Positions 18,496 to 29,264 of a stretch of 64,000 nucleotides of DNA are shown in pieces. Source of the stretch: Psychromonas sp. MB-3u-54. Its GTDB lineage: Bacteria > Pseudomonadota > Gammaproteobacteria > Enterobacterales > Psychromonadaceae. The notes beneath the pieces were generated by a model that saw nothing but the letters and a program-made list of their open reading frames with translations, was not told the DNA's origin and did no database searches. The stretch is taken from the NCBI RefSeq assembly GCF_002836415.1, contig NZ_PJBP01000174.1, forward strand, positions 1 to 64,000, read 5' to 3'. The translations under genes and the position numbers were made by a program. Numbering within the stretch: position 1 is the first letter of the stretch; every line of letters begins with the position of its first letter.

Positions 18496-18536
18496 AAAGG
18501 AGGGATTGCAACTTAGCTTTGCAGCCCCTTTTTTTC
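18496..18536 (+). terminator. Rho-independent terminator after the outer-membrane protein
   Basis: AAGGAGGGATTGCAA pairs, with bulges, with TTTGCAGCCCCTT, and seven T residues follow. It separates this group from cysJIH. Confidence 0.8.
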
Positions 18537-18709
18537 AATAAGACACTGATAATAAACAGTAAAAAAATAGCACTCCTGAACTCCCTTCAGAATAAGCCCC
18601 CTCTCCTTAAATTCTATTTTGTTATAAAAAATCAGTTTTTAATCTTTTGCCATTGCCAAATAAGACCGTAGTATATCTGCATACTTAATGGAATTATGGA
18701 AATATCAAT

Positions 18710-20503
18710 ATGGCTTTTAACAACATCTCGGCCTTAACATCTCCTTTATCTGAATTGCAGCTATCAAAACTGCAACAGGCTATGGCTGATTTAACACCCG
18801 TTCAGATGGCTTGGGTTAGTGGTTATCTGGCTGCGGTAAGCCAGGCGCCGGCAACCGTCGAAACGGCTGTTAGCTCGGGTCAACACCTGACCATCTTGTT
18901 TGGCTCACAAACGGGCAATAGTAAAGGTGTTGCAGAGCAATTGGCGGATCAGGCAACCGCTAAAGGTATTACTAATGTGTTAGTTTCTATGGCTGATTAT
19001 AAAGTTAAAAACATTAAAGCTGAAACGCATCTTATTGTTGTGGTAAGTACCAACGGAGAAGGTGAAGCGCCCGATGATGCCATTGATTTCCATGAATTTT
19101 TAGCCACTAAAAAAGCGCCAAAATTAGACAACTTAAAATTTGCGGTATTAGCGCTTGGCGATTCCAGTTATGAATTTTTCTGTCAAACAGGAAAAGATTT
19201 TGATCAACGTTTAACTGCGCTTGGGGCAACCGCTATTATCGATCGCTTAGATGCCGATATTGATTACGAGCAACAGACCCCGGAGTGGTTTGAGCAGGTA
19301 TTAGATAAAGTTGAACAAACTATTGAAAAAGGCGGTTTTGTAGCCCCCTCTAAAGCCTCGATCGAAACCCCTGTAAGTGCCAATAAATATGACAAAAAGA
19401 GCCCTTTTGCAGCGAGTTTGCTAACCAGCCAAAAAATAACCGGTGCACGCTCTACAAAAGATGTCCGCCATATTGAAATTGATTTAGAAGGCTCAGACCT
19501 GCATTATAAAGCGGGTGATGCATTGGGGGTTTGGTTTGAAAACGATCCACAATTGGTTGATGCGTTAATCAAAAGACTTAAACTGGATCCGCAAGAGCAA
19601 GTTAAGATAGATGATAAAAATGTTTCCTTAAAAGAAGCGTTAACTGAATCCCTCGAGCTAACCGCTACCCATCCGGCTTTTGTAGAAGGTTATGCCACGT
19701 TAACCAAGAGCAAAAAATTATTAACCCTCGCTGCAGATAAAAGTAAATTACGTGATTTTGCTAATACGCATCAAATTATTGATGTGATCAGTAAAAGAGG
19801 CTGTAAAGCAGTCACCGCTGAAAAATTTGTGACTTTACTGCGCCACCTCAGTCCGCGTTTATATTCAATCGCCTCAAGCCAAACTGAAGTCGAGCAGGAA
19901 GTGCACCTTACGGTTGGTGCGCTGACATTTGAGAATACAGACGGTGAAGTACGCCAAGGTGGTGCTTCAGGATTCCTCGCGCATCGTTTGCAGGAAGGTC
20001 AACAAGTGAAAGTGTTTATCGAAGATAATCACAACTTCCGTTTACCCGCTAATCCTGAAACAGCGGTTATTATGGTTGGACCAGGCACCGGTATTGCACC
20101 TTTCCGCGCATTTTTGCAGGAACGTGATGCAACCGAAGCAACGGGTAAAAACTGGTTGTTTTTCGGAGAGCAAACATTTAATGAAGACTTTTTATATCAA
20201 ACAGAATGGCAAGGTTTCTTAAAATCAGGTTTATTAACCAATCTGGATTTAGCTTTCTCTCGCGACCAAGCTGAGAAAATTTACGTTCAGGATCGCCTTA
20301 AAGAAAATGCCCGTGAAATTTATCAATGGTTACAGGAAGGTGCACATTTTTATGTCTGCGGTGATGCCAACCGAATGGCCAAAGATGTCCAACAAACATT
20401 AATCGAAATTATCGGCACTCAAGGTAAGAAAAGCCTTGAAGATGCTGAACAATATTTAACTGAATTACGTCAAGCAAAACGCTACCAAAGGGATGTCTAC
20501 TAA
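18710..20503 (+). CDS. cysJ: Sulfite reductase [NADPH] flavoprotein alpha subunit
   Basis: This 597-aa diflavin subunit passes electrons from NADPH through FAD and FMN to the CysI hemoprotein, which reduces sulfite to sulfide. The flavodoxin-like FMN domain has [17 protein letters not shown] (about residues 63-80). The FAD domain has PRLYSIASS. The NADPH domain has [17 protein letters not shown], and the protein ends in KRYQRDVY. It is the first gene of cysJIH. Its stop overlaps the cysI start (TAATG). Confidence 0.96.
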   Translation: MAFNNISALTSPLSELQLSKLQQAMADLTPVQMAWVSGYLAAVSQAPATVETAVSSGQHLTILFGSQTGNSKGVAEQLADQATAKGITNVLVSMADYKVKNIKAETHLIVVVSTNGEGEAPDDAIDFHEFLATKKAPKLDNLKFAVLALGDSSYEFFCQTGKDFDQRLTALGATAIIDRLDADIDYEQQTPEWFEQVLDKVEQTIEKGGFVAPSKASIETPVSANKYDKKSPFAASLLTSQKITGARSTKDVRHIEIDLEGSDLHYKAGDALGVWFENDPQLVDALIKRLKLDPQEQVKIDDKNVSLKEALTESLELTATHPAFVEGYATLTKSKKLLTLAADKSKLRDFANTHQIIDVISKRGCKAVTAEKFVTLLRHLSPRLYSIASSQTEVEQEVHLTVGALTFENTDGEVRQGGASGFLAHRLQEGQQVKVFIEDNHNFRLPANPETAVIMVGPGTGIAPFRAFLQERDATEATGKNWLFFGEQTFNEDFLYQTEWQGFLKSGLLTNLDLAFSRDQAEKIYVQDRLKENAREIYQWLQEGAHFYVCGDANRMAKDVQQTLIEIIGTQGKKSLEDAEQYLTELRQAKRYQRDVY

Positions 20504-22191
20504 TGAGCCAGAAATTACACGATAACGAACGTATTAAAATTGAAAGTAACTTTCTTCGCGGTAAATTAGTGGAAGGACTGAATGATAATACTACCGGTGC
20601 TTTTATACCTGATGACGTGCAGTTGGTTAAGTTTCATGGTTTATATCAACAGGATCATCGTGACTATCGCGCTGAGCGTAAAAAACAGAAATTGGAGCCT
20701 TTATACTCATTTTTGTTACGCGCCCGTTTACCCGGTGGTGTAGTCACGCCTGAGCAGTGGTTAGAGATTGATCGCATCGCAGAAGAATTAACCGATGCGG
20801 GCAGTATCCGTATTACCACACGTCAGACATTCCAGTACCACGGCATTTATAAACGTAATCTAAAGTCAGTTTTCCAGGAACTTAAGTTTAAGGCAAATAT
20901 TGATTCTATGTTCACAGCGGGTGATGTTAATCGTAATACTATCTGTACATCAAACCCGGAACAGTCAGAATTACATACTCAGGTTTACGAACTATCTAAA
21001 AAAATCAGTGAACATTTTCTACCCAAAAGTAATGCTTACGCTGAAATCTGGTTAGATGGTGAGAAAGTTCACGAAACCGAACAAGAGCCAATTTACGGCA
21101 ACATTATGTTGCCGCGTAAATTTAAAATAGCAGTCGCATTGCCGCCCTATAATGATGTCGATATTCACGGTAATGATCTTAACTTTGTCGCCATTATTGA
21201 AGGTCAAAAGATAATAGGTTACAACGTGGTAGTGGGTGCTGGTTTAGGAATGACCCATGGAGATAAAACCACCTTCCCGCGTTTAGGGGATGATTTTGGC
21301 TTTATTGCAGCCGACAAAGTGATTGAAGTGGCAGAAGCTGTCGTCACTACACAACGCGATCTTGGCAATCGTGTTAGCCGTGCTCACGCCCGCGTTAAAT
21401 ACACCTTAGAAACCCATGGTGTTGAAAAATTTAAAGGTGAAGTGGAATCACGCTCCGGCATTAAATTTGCGGCATCACGCCCCTATCAATTTACCGAGCG
21501 TGGCGATCGCATCGGTTGGATAAAAGGGATTGATAATAAATGGCATTTAACCGTCTTTATTGAAAATGGCCGTATTCTGGATTACCCCGGTAAACCGCTT
21601 AAATCCGGTTTAGTTAAAATAGCCAAAGTGCACCAGGGCACCTTCCGCATGACGGCCAACCAGAACCTTATTATTGCCAGCGTACCGGAAGCACAAAAAG
21701 AGACGATTGAAGCATTAGCACGAGAGTGCGGTTTAATTGATGATGGCACTACCAATCAGCGCAAATATTCAATGGCCTGTGTGGCACTGCCAACCTGCCC
21801 GCTAGCGATGGCCGAAGCTGAACGCTATCTGCCGGCTTTAGTCACCGATGTGGAGGCACTGTTAACCAAGCATGGTATTGGCGACGACCATATCATTTTA
21901 CGGGTAACGGGCTGCCCTAATGGTTGTGCTCGTCCTATGCTTGCTGAAGTGGGCTTAATAGGTAAAGCGCCAGGCCGTTATAACCTTTATCTTGGCGGTA
22001 ATACCAACGGTACCCGCTTGCCTAAGATGTACAAAGAAAATATTGATGAAGCGACTATTATAACGACCATGGATGAGTTAATTGGTCGTTGGGCAAATGA
22101 ACGCGAAAGCAGTGAATGTTTCGGTGATTTTGTTATCCGTGCTGCTATTGTTGCTGAGGTCATTATCGCTTCTAAGGATTTTCATGACTAA
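20503..22191 (+). CDS. cysI: Sulfite reductase hemoprotein beta subunit
   Basis: This 562-aa siroheme/[4Fe-4S] enzyme performs the six-electron reduction of sulfite to sulfide. The cluster and siroheme are bound by C426 and C432 (CVALPTC) and C471 and C475 (TGCPNGC), the same spacing as C434, C440, C479 and C483 in E. coli. The two ferredoxin-like repeats are complete. It overlaps cysJ by one base and cysH by 8 bases, which indicates coupled translation. Confidence 0.97.
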   Translation: MSQKLHDNERIKIESNFLRGKLVEGLNDNTTGAFIPDDVQLVKFHGLYQQDHRDYRAERKKQKLEPLYSFLLRARLPGGVVTPEQWLEIDRIAEELTDAGSIRITTRQTFQYHGIYKRNLKSVFQELKFKANIDSMFTAGDVNRNTICTSNPEQSELHTQVYELSKKISEHFLPKSNAYAEIWLDGEKVHETEQEPIYGNIMLPRKFKIAVALPPYNDVDIHGNDLNFVAIIEGQKIIGYNVVVGAGLGMTHGDKTTFPRLGDDFGFIAADKVIEVAEAVVTTQRDLGNRVSRAHARVKYTLETHGVEKFKGEVESRSGIKFAASRPYQFTERGDRIGWIKGIDNKWHLTVFIENGRILDYPGKPLKSGLVKIAKVHQGTFRMTANQNLIIASVPEAQKETIEALARECGLIDDGTTNQRKYSMACVALPTCPLAMAEAERYLPALVTDVEALLTKHGIGDDHIILRVTGCPNGCARPMLAEVGLIGKAPGRYNLYLGGNTNGTRLPKMYKENIDEATIITTMDELIGRWANERESSECFGDFVIRAAIVAEVIIASKDFHD

Positions 22192-22948
22192 CAGATTAGA
22201 TCTAACCCAACTGCTTAGTTTAGATAAAGCACAACAGACTGAGGCATTAAAAGAAATTAATGCCCAGCTTGACAAGAAAACCGCTCATGAACGTGTTGAA
22301 TGGGCGATTAAACACCTTGAAAGTGAATTTGTTTTATCATCAAGTTTTGGCATTCAAGCCGCTGTCTGCCTGCATTTAATTACTCGAGTAAAAGCGGATA
22401 CGCCTATTATTTTAACGGATACGGGTTATCTATTTCCGGAGACCTATCGTTTTATTGATGCGTTAACCGAAAAATTAAATCTTAACTTGAAAACTTATCG
22501 TGCCAAGCACAGCAGTGCCTGGCAGGAAGCACGCTACGGTAAATTATGGGAGCAGGGTGTTGACGGATTAACTCAGTACAACTTAATCAATAAAGTTGAA
22601 CCGATGAAACGTGCGCTTAAAGAGTTAAATGCAAAAACCTGGTTTTCGGGTTTACGTCGCTCACAAGCATCCAGCCGTGGTGACCTGCCGGTGTTAAGCA
22701 TTCAAAATGGCTGTTTTAAATTTTTACCCATTATTGATTGGAGTAATAAAGACGTTTATTACTATCTCAATGATCATGGTCTTGAGTACCACCCTCTTTG
22801 GGAGCAAGGTTATGTTTCAGTGGGTGATGTACAAACCTCTCAACCTCTGGAAGCGGGCATGAGCGAAGAAGATACACGATTCTTTGGTTTGAAACGCGAA
22901 TGCGGACTGCATGAAGATGATGTAGAAGAGCAAGGTAGTGGGATTTAA
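22184..22948 (+). CDS. cysH: Phosphoadenosine phosphosulfate reductase
   Basis: This 254-aa thioredoxin-dependent enzyme reduces PAPS to sulfite. The PP-loop is in [10 protein letters not shown]. The active-site cysteine is in the C-terminal ECGLH motif (C240). The cysteine pairs that mark iron-sulfur APS reductases are absent, so PAPS is the likely substrate. Start 22184 (MTNRLDLTQ) lies after AAGGAT within the end of cysI; a longer upstream frame would simply read cysI out of frame. The order cysJIH is that of E. coli, where CysB controls it. Confidence 0.95.
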   Translation: MTNRLDLTQLLSLDKAQQTEALKEINAQLDKKTAHERVEWAIKHLESEFVLSSSFGIQAAVCLHLITRVKADTPIILTDTGYLFPETYRFIDALTEKLNLNLKTYRAKHSSAWQEARYGKLWEQGVDGLTQYNLINKVEPMKRALKELNAKTWFSGLRRSQASSRGDLPVLSIQNGCFKFLPIIDWSNKDVYYYLNDHGLEYHPLWEQGYVSVGDVQTSQPLEAGMSEEDTRFFGLKRECGLHEDDVEEQGSGI

Positions 22949-23014
22949 CCTTCACAAAAGGCTGTCGGCTATCGGCTGACAGCTCGAAGCGTTACCGCCA
23001 GAGCACAACATTTT

Positions 23015-23039
23015 AAAACGCCTTAACTGGCGTTTTTTT
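23015..23039 (+). terminator. Rho-independent terminator after cysH
   Basis: AAAACGCC pairs with GGCGTTTT around TTAACT, and further T residues follow. It ends the cysJIH transcript about 70 bases after the cysH stop. Confidence 0.88.
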
Positions 23040-23052
23040 AGCGCTACAAAAC

Positions 23053-23125
23053 AAGCTGGAAGGCTCGAGCGACAGCTCGAATGCTCGTAGCATTCCCGCC
23101 CTCTAGCGTTCCCGCCTTCCAGCTT
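23053..23125. repeat. Nested inverted repeat of the AGCT family between cysH and tuf
   Basis: The outer arms AAGCTGGAAGGC (23053-23064) and GCCTTCCAGCTT (23114-23125) are perfectly complementary over 12 bases, with T residues after the right arm. Inside, GAATGC/GCATTC forms a second hairpin (23079-23095) and CGAGC/GCTCG a third (23065-23079). The words are those of the AGCT arrays (AGCTCGA, GGCTCGAGC). It could act as a second terminator on the plus strand. Confidence 0.85.
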
Positions 23126-23140
23126 TTTTCTTTCGGGCAT

Positions 23141-23170
23141 AAAAAAAGAGAGCCTTAGCTCTCTTTTTTT
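23141..23170 (-). terminator. Rho-independent terminator of the str operon
   Basis: AAAAAAAGAGAGC and GCTCTCTTTTTTT flank a short loop. The hairpin has a T tract in both directions, so it can end tuf transcription from the right and any read-through from cysJIH. Confidence 0.9.
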
Positions 23171-23196
23171 GTATTGTTCAATCTAAGGAGTAAAAA

Positions 23197-24381
23197 TTAC
23201 TCGATGATTTTAGAAACAACACCAGCACCTACAGTACGGCCACCTTCACGGATAGCAAAACGTAGACCTTCATCCATAGCAACTGGACCAATTAAGTCAA
23301 CAACAAACTTAAGGTTATCACCAGGCATTACCATTTCAACACCTTCAGGAAGCTCAACAGCACCTGTGATATCTGTAGTACGGAAGAAGAACTGTGGACG
23401 GTAACCTTTAAAGAAAGGAGTGTGACGACCACCCTCATCTTTACTTAGGATGTACACTTCGCCTTCGAATTTAGTGTGTGGCTTGATTGAACCAGGTTTA
23501 GCAAGAACTTGACCACGTTCAACGTCATCACGTTTAGTACCACGTAAAAGGATACCAACGTTCTCGCCAGCACGACCTTCGTCAAGCAATTTACGGAACA
23601 TCTCAACACCAGTACAGGTAGTTTTAACTGTTGGACGTAGTCCAATAATTTCAACTTCTTGACCAACTTTGATGATACCGCGCTCAACACGACCAGTAAC
23701 AACAGTACCACGACCAGCAATTGAGAATACATCTTCAATTGGTAGGATGAATGGTTTGTCGATATCACGCTCAGGAAGAGGAATGTAAGTATCAAGAGCT
23801 TCAGCAAGTTCCATAACTTTAGCTTCCCATGCTGGGTCGCCTTCAAGTGCTTTAAGAGCAGAACCCTGGATAACTGGTAAGTCATCACCTGGGAAGTCAT
23901 ATTCAGAAAGAAGTTCACGAACTTCCATTTCTACTAGTTCAAGTAGCTCTTCATCATCAACCATGTCACATTTGTTCATGAACACGATTAAGTGAGGAAC
24001 ACCAACTTGACGAGAAAGCAGGATGTGCTCACGCGTTTGTGGCATAGGACCATCTGTTGCAGCAACAACTAGGATACCAGCATCCATTTGTGCAGCACCA
24101 GTGATCATGTTTTTAACATAATCGGCGTGTCCAGGACAGTCTACGTGCGCGTAGTGACGAGTATCAGTATCGTACTCGATGTGAGAGGTATTGATTGTAA
24201 TACCACGTTCGCGCTCTTCAGGTGCGTTATCGATAGATGCGAAATCTTTAACTTCACCGCCGTGTGCTTTAGTTAAAACAGCAGAGATAGCAGCTGTTAG
24301 CGTTGTTTTACCATGATCGACGTGGCCGATTGTACCAACGTTTAGATGTGGTTTTTTACGTTCAAATTTTGCTTTAGACAC
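23197..24381 (-). CDS. tuf: Elongation factor Tu
   Basis: This 394-aa GTPase brings aminoacyl-tRNA to the ribosome. G1 (GHVDHGKT), G3 (DCPGHADYV) and G4 (NKCD) motifs are intact, followed by the two beta-barrel domains, ending in [11 protein letters not shown]. It is the last gene of rpsL-rpsG-fusA-tuf. Many gammaproteobacteria have a second tuf upstream of secE; none is seen at that position in this window. Confidence 0.98.
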   Translation of the reverse strand: MSKAKFERKKPHLNVGTIGHVDHGKTTLTAAISAVLTKAHGGEVKDFASIDNAPEERERGITINTSHIEYDTDTRHYAHVDCPGHADYVKNMITGAAQMDAGILVVAATDGPMPQTREHILLSRQVGVPHLIVFMNKCDMVDDEELLELVEMEVRELLSEYDFPGDDLPVIQGSALKALEGDPAWEAKVMELAEALDTYIPLPERDIDKPFILPIEDVFSIAGRGTVVTGRVERGIIKVGQEVEIIGLRPTVKTTCTGVEMFRKLLDEGRAGENVGILLRGTKRDDVERGQVLAKPGSIKPHTKFEGEVYILSKDEGGRHTPFFKGYRPQFFFRTTDITGAVELPEGVEMVMPGDNLKFVVDLIGPVAMDEGLRFAIREGGRTVGAGVVSKIIE

Positions 24382-24455
24382 AGTGTGTACCTTCTTTATC
24401 AGTTAATACCTCTCCACATGCCATCACATGGAAAGGTTATAGTTTAATTTATTTT

Positions 24456-26549
24456 TTATTTCGCTTCAATAATTGCGTTAGCTATTTTTTTAGGTGCATC
24501 CGCATATTCTGAAAACTCCATTGAATAAGATGCGCGCCCCTGAGTTGCCGAGCGTAATGCGGTTGCATAACCGAACATCTCAGCAAGCGGTACTTTAGCA
24601 TGCACGATTTTAACGCCACCAAGGCCATCATCCATACCTTCAATCATACCGCGGCGACGACTCAGGTCACCCACAACATCACCCATCCAATCTTCCGGCG
24701 TAGTCACTTCAACATTCATAACGGGCTCAAGAATAGTTGCATCAGCTTCTAATGCCCCGTTTCTGAAGCCTATCATACCTGCAATCTTAAATGCCATCTC
24801 ACTTGAGTCAACTTCATGGAATGAACCATCAAATAAAGTCACTCGCACATCCAGCATCGGATATCCAGCAAGCACACCTTGGTTCATTTGTTCTTCACAG
24901 CCTTTGCTAACGGCCGGAATATATTCCTTCGGAATAGTCTTCCCAACAATTTCGTTAACAAATTCAAAACCTGAACCCGCTTCAAGCGGTTCAAGTTTAA
25001 GATGGACATGCCCATAATGGCTAGGTCCTTCGCCCTGACGAATAAATTTACCTTCCACTGAAACCGTTTTACGGATAGTTTCTCGGTACGCTACCTGTGG
25101 GTTACCCACGTTACAGTTCACACCAAACTCACGACGCATACGATCCACGATAATATCCAGGTGAAGTTCACCCATACCGGAAATCAGGATCTGCCCGGAT
25201 TCCTCATTCGTTTCAACACGGAAAGAGGGATCTTCAGCAGCCAGCTTCTCTAATGCGATAGTCAGTTTATCCTGGTCGGCCTTAGTTCTAGGCTCAACCG
25301 CGATCTGAATTACCGGTTCAGGAAACTCCATGCGCTCAAGAATCACTTTATGCTCAGGAGAACAAAGCGTATCACCCGTAGTGACATCTTTAAGGCCGAT
25401 TGCAGCAGCGATATCACCGGCGCGCACCTCTTTGATCTCTTTACGGTCATTGGCATGCATCTGAACGATGCGGCCAAAACGCTCTTTCTTCATTTTCACT
25501 GAGTTATAAACATGATCCCCTGAATTAACCACCCCTGAATATACACGCATAAATGTTAACGTTCCCACAAAGGGGTCCGTTGCAATTTTAAACGCCAATG
25601 CAGCAAAGGGAGCTTCATCAGTCGCTGGACATTCAACTTCATTCTCTTTTTCATCCACGCCTTTAATTGCGTCAACTTCAGAAGGAGAAGGAAGAAAGTC
25701 AATAACAGCATCTAACACCGACTGCACGCCTTTATTTTTAAAAGCGCTGCCGCAGGTTGCTAGTACAATTTCATTGTTTAACGTACGGATACGTAAACCA
25801 GCTTTGATTTCATTGAGAGAAAGATCACCCTCTTCAAGGTATTTTTCCATCAGTTCATCGTTTGCTTCAGCCGCTGCTTCTACAAGTTCTTCGTGCAGTT
25901 GTTCTGCACGCTCCTGTAGATCAGCAGGAATGTCGTAATATTCAAACGTCATTCCCTGATCTGTATCGATCCAATTAATCGCCTTCATTTTAATCAGGTC
26001 GATGACCCCTTTAAACTGCTCTTCAGCTCCAATATTCAAATGAATTGGAACACAAATTGCGCCTAAACGAGCTTGGATTTGTGCAACTACAGCTTCAAAA
26101 TCAGCACCCGTTCGATCCATCTTATTCACAAATACGATACGCGGAACGTGGTATTTGTTAGCTTGACGCCAAACGGTTTCCGATTGAGGTTCTACACCGG
26201 ATAAGGCACAAAACACCACAACTGCACCATCTAATACCCGTAACGAACGTTCAACTTCAATAGTGAAATCAACATGTCCCGGAGTATCAATAATGTTGAT
26301 ACGATGTTGTTCGTACTGTCCCTGCATGCCTGACCAGAATGTCGTCGTCGCGGCAGAGGTGATAGTGATACCACGCTCCTGCTCCTGCTCCATCCAGTCC
26401 ATTGTTGCTGCACCATTGTGTACTTCACCCATTTTGTGAGATACACCGGTGTAGAACAATACACGCTCTGTCGTTGTTGTTTTACCCGCATCGACATGAG
26501 CAACAATGCCGATATTCCGGTAGCGCTCGATAGGAGTTGTACGTGACAA
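24456..26549 (-). CDS. fusA: Elongation factor G
   Basis: This 697-aa GTPase drives translocation and, with RRF, ribosome recycling. The G domain starts [18 protein letters not shown] and contains DTPGHVDF and NKMD. Domains II-V follow, ending in ANAIIEAK. The frame is open to 26600. [13 protein letters not shown] aligns with the second residue onward of other EF-G proteins, so I place the start at TTG 26549-26547, preceded by AAGGAC. The unusual TTG start may lower initiation. rpsG lies about 70 bases upstream. Confidence 0.95.
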   Translation of the reverse strand: MSRTTPIERYRNIGIVAHVDAGKTTTTERVLFYTGVSHKMGEVHNGAATMDWMEQEQERGITITSAATTTFWSGMQGQYEQHRINIIDTPGHVDFTIEVERSLRVLDGAVVVFCALSGVEPQSETVWRQANKYHVPRIVFVNKMDRTGADFEAVVAQIQARLGAICVPIHLNIGAEEQFKGVIDLIKMKAINWIDTDQGMTFEYYDIPADLQERAEQLHEELVEAAAEANDELMEKYLEEGDLSLNEIKAGLRIRTLNNEIVLATCGSAFKNKGVQSVLDAVIDFLPSPSEVDAIKGVDEKENEVECPATDEAPFAALAFKIATDPFVGTLTFMRVYSGVVNSGDHVYNSVKMKKERFGRIVQMHANDRKEIKEVRAGDIAAAIGLKDVTTGDTLCSPEHKVILERMEFPEPVIQIAVEPRTKADQDKLTIALEKLAAEDPSFRVETNEESGQILISGMGELHLDIIVDRMRREFGVNCNVGNPQVAYRETIRKTVSVEGKFIRQGEGPSHYGHVHLKLEPLEAGSGFEFVNEIVGKTIPKEYIPAVSKGCEEQMNQGVLAGYPMLDVRVTLFDGSFHEVDSSEMAFKIAGMIGFRNGALEADATILEPVMNVEVTTPEDWMGDVVGDLSRRRGMIEGMDDGLGGVKIVHAKVPLAEMFGYATALRSATQGRASYSMEFSEYADAPKKIANAIIEAK

Positions 26550-26621
26550 AATGATGTCCTTATAAATATAACTAAGCTTGTATCGAAACGAAAAGCACAA
26601 GCAAAAGCTTGTGCTAGATTC

Positions 26622-27092
26622 CTACCAGCGGTAGTGAGCAAACGCTTTGTTAGCGTCAGCCATACGGTGAACGTCTTCACGTTTCTTAACCGCAGAACCT
26701 TTATTGTCAGATGCATCAACCAGCTCACCAGCTAGACGTAATGCCATTGATTTTTCACCACGCTTACGTGATGCTTCAACTAACCAACGCATTGCTAACG
26801 CATTACGACGAGAAGGGCGAACTTCTACAGGAACTTGGTATGTTGAACCACCAACACGACGAGATTTAACTTCGACGCTTGGGCGTATATTTTCAAGAGC
26901 TACTTCAAAAAGATCCAGTGCAACTTTGCCGCTTTTATTTGCAGCAGCTTCTAGTGCACCATATACGATTTTTTCTGCGATAGATTTTTTGCCGTCAACC
27001 ATTACAACGTTAACGAATTTTGCTAAAACTTCTGATCCGAACTTAGGATCTGGAAGGATTTTACGAGTACCTACGACGCGTCTTCTTGGCAT
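26622..27092 (-). CDS. rpsG: 30S ribosomal protein S7
   Basis: This 156-aa primary 16S rRNA-binding protein nucleates the 30S head and contacts tRNA in the E site. [20 protein letters not shown] and [16 protein letters not shown] are typical. In E. coli S7 also represses its own operon by binding the rpsL-rpsG spacer; the spacer here is about 80 bases. Confidence 0.98.
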   Translation of the reverse strand: MPRRRVVGTRKILPDPKFGSEVLAKFVNVVMVDGKKSIAEKIVYGALEAAANKSGKVALDLFEVALENIRPSVEVKSRRVGGSTYQVPVEVRPSRRNALAMRWLVEASRKRGEKSMALRLAGELVDASDNKGSAVKKREDVHRMADANKAFAHYRW

Positions 27093-27174
27093 CTTGTTTT
27101 CTCCGTGCGCTTCAGGAAATTACCCAAAACATATTAATAAAATAGTGTTTGTTTGGCCTTACTTACGGAAAAGC

Positions 27175-27549
27175 TTATGCTTTAGGCCGCTTAGCACCGT
27201 ACTTAGAACGACCTTTACGACGTGCAGTTACACCAGAAGTATCCAGTGCACCACGTACTGTATGGTAACGAACACCCGGTAAATCTTTTACACGACCGCC
27301 ACGGATCAAGATTACACTGTGCTCTTGCAGGTTATGGCCTTCACCGCCGATGTACGAAGTGACTTCGAAACCGTTAGTTAGACGAACACGAGCAACTTTA
27401 CGCATTGCCGAGTTAGGTTTTTTTGGAGTAGTAGTATATACACGAGTACATACGCCACGTTTTTGCGGGCACGCTTCCAGCGCAGGAACGCTAGTTTTTT
27501 GAACTTTGTCCTTACGCGGATTGCGTACCAATTGTGAAATTGTTGCCAT
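27175..27549 (-). CDS. rpsL: 30S ribosomal protein S12
   Basis: This 124-aa decoding-centre protein controls accuracy. The loop [15 protein letters not shown] has lysine at the position where streptomycin-resistance mutations occur (K43), so the wild-type, drug-sensitive form is predicted. It is the first gene of the str operon, with a strong promoter at 27611-27639. Confidence 0.98.
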   Translation of the reverse strand: MATISQLVRNPRKDKVQKTSVPALEACPQKRGVCTRVYTTTPKKPNSAMRKVARVRLTNGFEVTSYIGGEGHNLQEHSVILIRGGRVKDLPGVRYHTVRGALDTSGVTARRKGRSKYGAKRPKA

Positions 27550-27587
27550 CTTTAAATAGCTCCTAAAATGTGTGTGTATGAAAAATC

Positions 27588-27605
27588 AACCCTTAAATAA
27601 GGGTT
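27588..27605 (-). promoter_or_regulatory. Leader inverted repeat in the str operon
   Basis: AACCCTTA and TAAGGGTT are perfectly complementary around AA. The hairpin lies just after the predicted transcription start and about 40 bases before rpsL, so it would form at or near the 5' end of the mRNA. It could protect the transcript or affect initiation. Confidence 0.5.
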
Positions 27606-27610
27606 GCAAG

Positions 27611-27639
27611 AGTTTACGCTGAATACAAAAGGGAGTCAA
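27611..27639 (-). promoter_or_regulatory. Promoter of the str operon (rpsL-rpsG-fusA-tuf)
   Basis: On the minus strand TTGACT (27639-27634) and TAAACT (27616-27611) are spaced by 17 bases, a strong sigma-70 match about 60 bases before rpsL. It separates the str operon from the upstream tusDCB genes. Confidence 0.75.
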
Positions 27640-27679
27640 TAATTAAGCAATTGTGTTTTTGCTCACAACTAGAGAAGAA

Positions 27680-27780
27680 AAGCTTTAAGGCTGAAAAGCT
27701 TTAAGGCTGGAAGGCTCAAAGCCCGAAGCTCAAACCTTCCCGTCTTCAAGCCCTCAAGCGCCTTCTCGCCTTTAAGCCCT
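27680..27780. repeat. AGCT/AGGCT-type degenerate repeats downstream of tusB
   Basis: Degenerate units such as AAGCTTTAAGGCTG, GGAAGGCTC and CTTCAAGCCCTCAAGC occupy about 100 bases and end one base before the tusB stop codon. Units on the left and right are partly complementary and can fold back on each other. The array again lies 3' of a gene. Confidence 0.7.
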
Positions 27781-27781
27781 G

Positions 27782-28072
27782 TTACCAGGCTAATTGGCTT
27801 TTATGCTGGATCACCAGATTGACAAATTGCGCATAATCACAGCTTTGACCTATCGAATGAGTCACGCCGCGCGCATCAAGATCAGCCTGTACAACAAACA
27901 GACGATTTTGCTGCGCAAGTAATTTTAGTTGCGCAAAGTGTCCATGATCAGCATGACTTGCGATAACTGCGTCTTCCATTAACAATAACGAATCTTGTTC
28001 AGACAACAGATTTAAACAATTATTAATTGCCAATGTTTGAAAGGGTGATGTTTTTACCGTATGCAATATCAT
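27782..28072 (-). CDS. tusB: Sulfur relay protein TusB (DsrH-like)
   Basis: This 96-aa protein forms the TusBCD hexamer that passes sulfur from TusA to TusE for 2-thiouridine formation at the wobble base of tRNA. MILHTVKTSPFQTLAINNCL and the central LLMEDAVIA match the DsrH fold, and the usual C-terminal tryptophan is present. It follows tusC by about 100 bases, wider than usual. In E. coli tusDCB also lies upstream of rpsL. Confidence 0.85.
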   Translation of the reverse strand: MILHTVKTSPFQTLAINNCLNLLSEQDSLLLMEDAVIASHADHGHFAQLKLLAQQNRLFVVQADLDARGVTHSIGQSCDYAQFVNLVIQHKSQLAW

Positions 28073-28173
28073 ACTTATACCAAATCCATTAATTTTAGAT
28101 TCATTTATGCTGGTTAAAATGCAGGCTAGCTAGACATAAAACTGCGTTTTAGTCTTTGCTATTGATTTTATAA

Positions 28174-28536
28174 TTAGAAACTCAGCAGTTGATCTTGGAG
28201 GTTTAATTGTTGTTGTAACTGTTCTTTATTGATAGCTTCTACCTCCACCACCAACATCTCAGTGGTTAGGCCTCGCGCTTGAAGCGATCGAACGCAAACA
28301 TAGATATTTTCCACATCATAGAGTGCCAGCATTTTAAAAAGTGGCTGGTAATGTTTCTGCAATATTTCGCCGGGATCCTGTCTGCCAAGGAGTTGATATA
28401 CACCATCATCGATAAAAAAAAGTGACAGTGATTCATTAAATGCCGACATTGCCAATGCAAGATCTAAGGATTCCCGTCCATTTGCGCGACCGTGTGGTGC
28501 ACTGCTATTAATAACACCTACTTTTTTTTCCGCCAT
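28174..28536 (-). CDS. tusC: Sulfur relay protein TusC (DsrF-like)
   Basis: This 120-aa DsrE/F-like subunit of the TusBCD complex has the typical start VGVINSSAPHGRANGRESLD, and the FFIDDGVYQLL segment follows. The conserved VENIYVCVRSLQARGL region carries a cysteine at the position seen in family members. It is placed between tusD and tusB with gaps of about 140 and 100 bases, so the three genes are less tightly packed than in E. coli. Confidence 0.88.
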   Translation of the reverse strand: MAEKKVGVINSSAPHGRANGRESLDLALAMSAFNESLSLFFIDDGVYQLLGRQDPGEILQKHYQPLFKMLALYDVENIYVCVRSLQARGLTTEMLVVEVEAINKEQLQQQLNLQDQLLSF

Positions 28537-28676
28537 TTTATACCCGTTATGATCCTCAATACTCTGGATTAGTTTTCAATATTAGCTAATAAAATCAATA
28601 ATTTATTTCATATTGTCGAGTTATATAACTTATCTAAATATCAGAGAATCAGTCAGAAGTGTCCGAAGTATTAATC

Positions 28677-29078
28677 CTAGAACTGCACTAAACGGTCACA
28701 ATTTGCACTCAGCTCGGCAAGTTGCCCCAGACCACTTAAAACAAATGGCGCTTGCAGATTAAACTGCGTAAGCCCTAATTGTACGGCCTCTTGCTGATCG
28801 ATGATACCGCGCCGCAGTGCCGCAGAAACACACACTTCCAAAGGGAATTGAAATTCGCCGGCAAGTGCTGCCCACAATGTCGGCAGGTTAATTTCATCAC
28901 TCGCCGGACTGACTAACTGACTGGCGTTTAACACCCCTTCCTGATAGAAAAATACGCCGACTATTTGATGTCCTGCCGAAAGAGCGGCGGCACAAAATTG
29001 ATAAGCGCTACTACCGCTTTGTGTACCGTATGGCGCACCAGATACAACAATTGAAAATTTAACTTTTTGTTGTTCCAT
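28677..29078 (-). CDS. tusD: Sulfur transferase TusD (DsrE-like)
   Basis: This 133-aa DsrE-type subunit receives persulfide sulfur from TusA. The catalytic cysteine is C83 in LEVCVSAALRRGI. The N-terminal FSIVVSGAPYGTQSGSSAYQF is typical. It is the first gene of the tusDCB group and follows ridA on the same strand after a repeat array. Confidence 0.9.
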   Translation of the reverse strand: MEQQKVKFSIVVSGAPYGTQSGSSAYQFCAAALSAGHQIVGVFFYQEGVLNASQLVSPASDEINLPTLWAALAGEFQFPLEVCVSAALRRGIIDQQEAVQLGLTQFNLQAPFVLSGLGQLAELSANCDRLVQF

Positions 29079-29107
29079 TTAAAAACACTCTATCAATAGG
29101 TGACAAG

Positions 29108-29264
29108 CCACGAGCTGTCTGCTATCAGTTTCTGCTATCTGCTGCGAGAGATTAGCTGCGAGAGATTAGCCACGAGCTGCGAGAGATTAGCCTCGAAGCT
29201 CGTAGCTCGAAGCTAGAAGCTCAAAGCTCGTAGCTCGTAGCTCAAAGCTCGTAGCTAGAAGCTC
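29108..29264. repeat. AGCT repeat array downstream of ridA
   Basis: The array has two parts. Nearest tusD, GAGAGATTAGC units recur three times with TGC or CAC spacers. Nearest ridA, units AGCTCGTAGCTCGAAGCT and AGCTCAAAGCTCGTAGCT are mixed. It ends at the ridA stop codon (TTA on the plus strand at 29265), again directly 3' of a gene. Confidence 0.85.

Noticed and set aside
22082-22183. Extended N-terminus of CysH
   Set aside because: The segment is out-of-frame cysI sequence; the ATG at 22184 has a ribosome binding site.
26704-27282. 192-codon plus-strand frame antisense to rpsG and rpsL
   Set aside because: It spans two ribosomal protein genes and their spacer in antisense and is explained by their codon bias.
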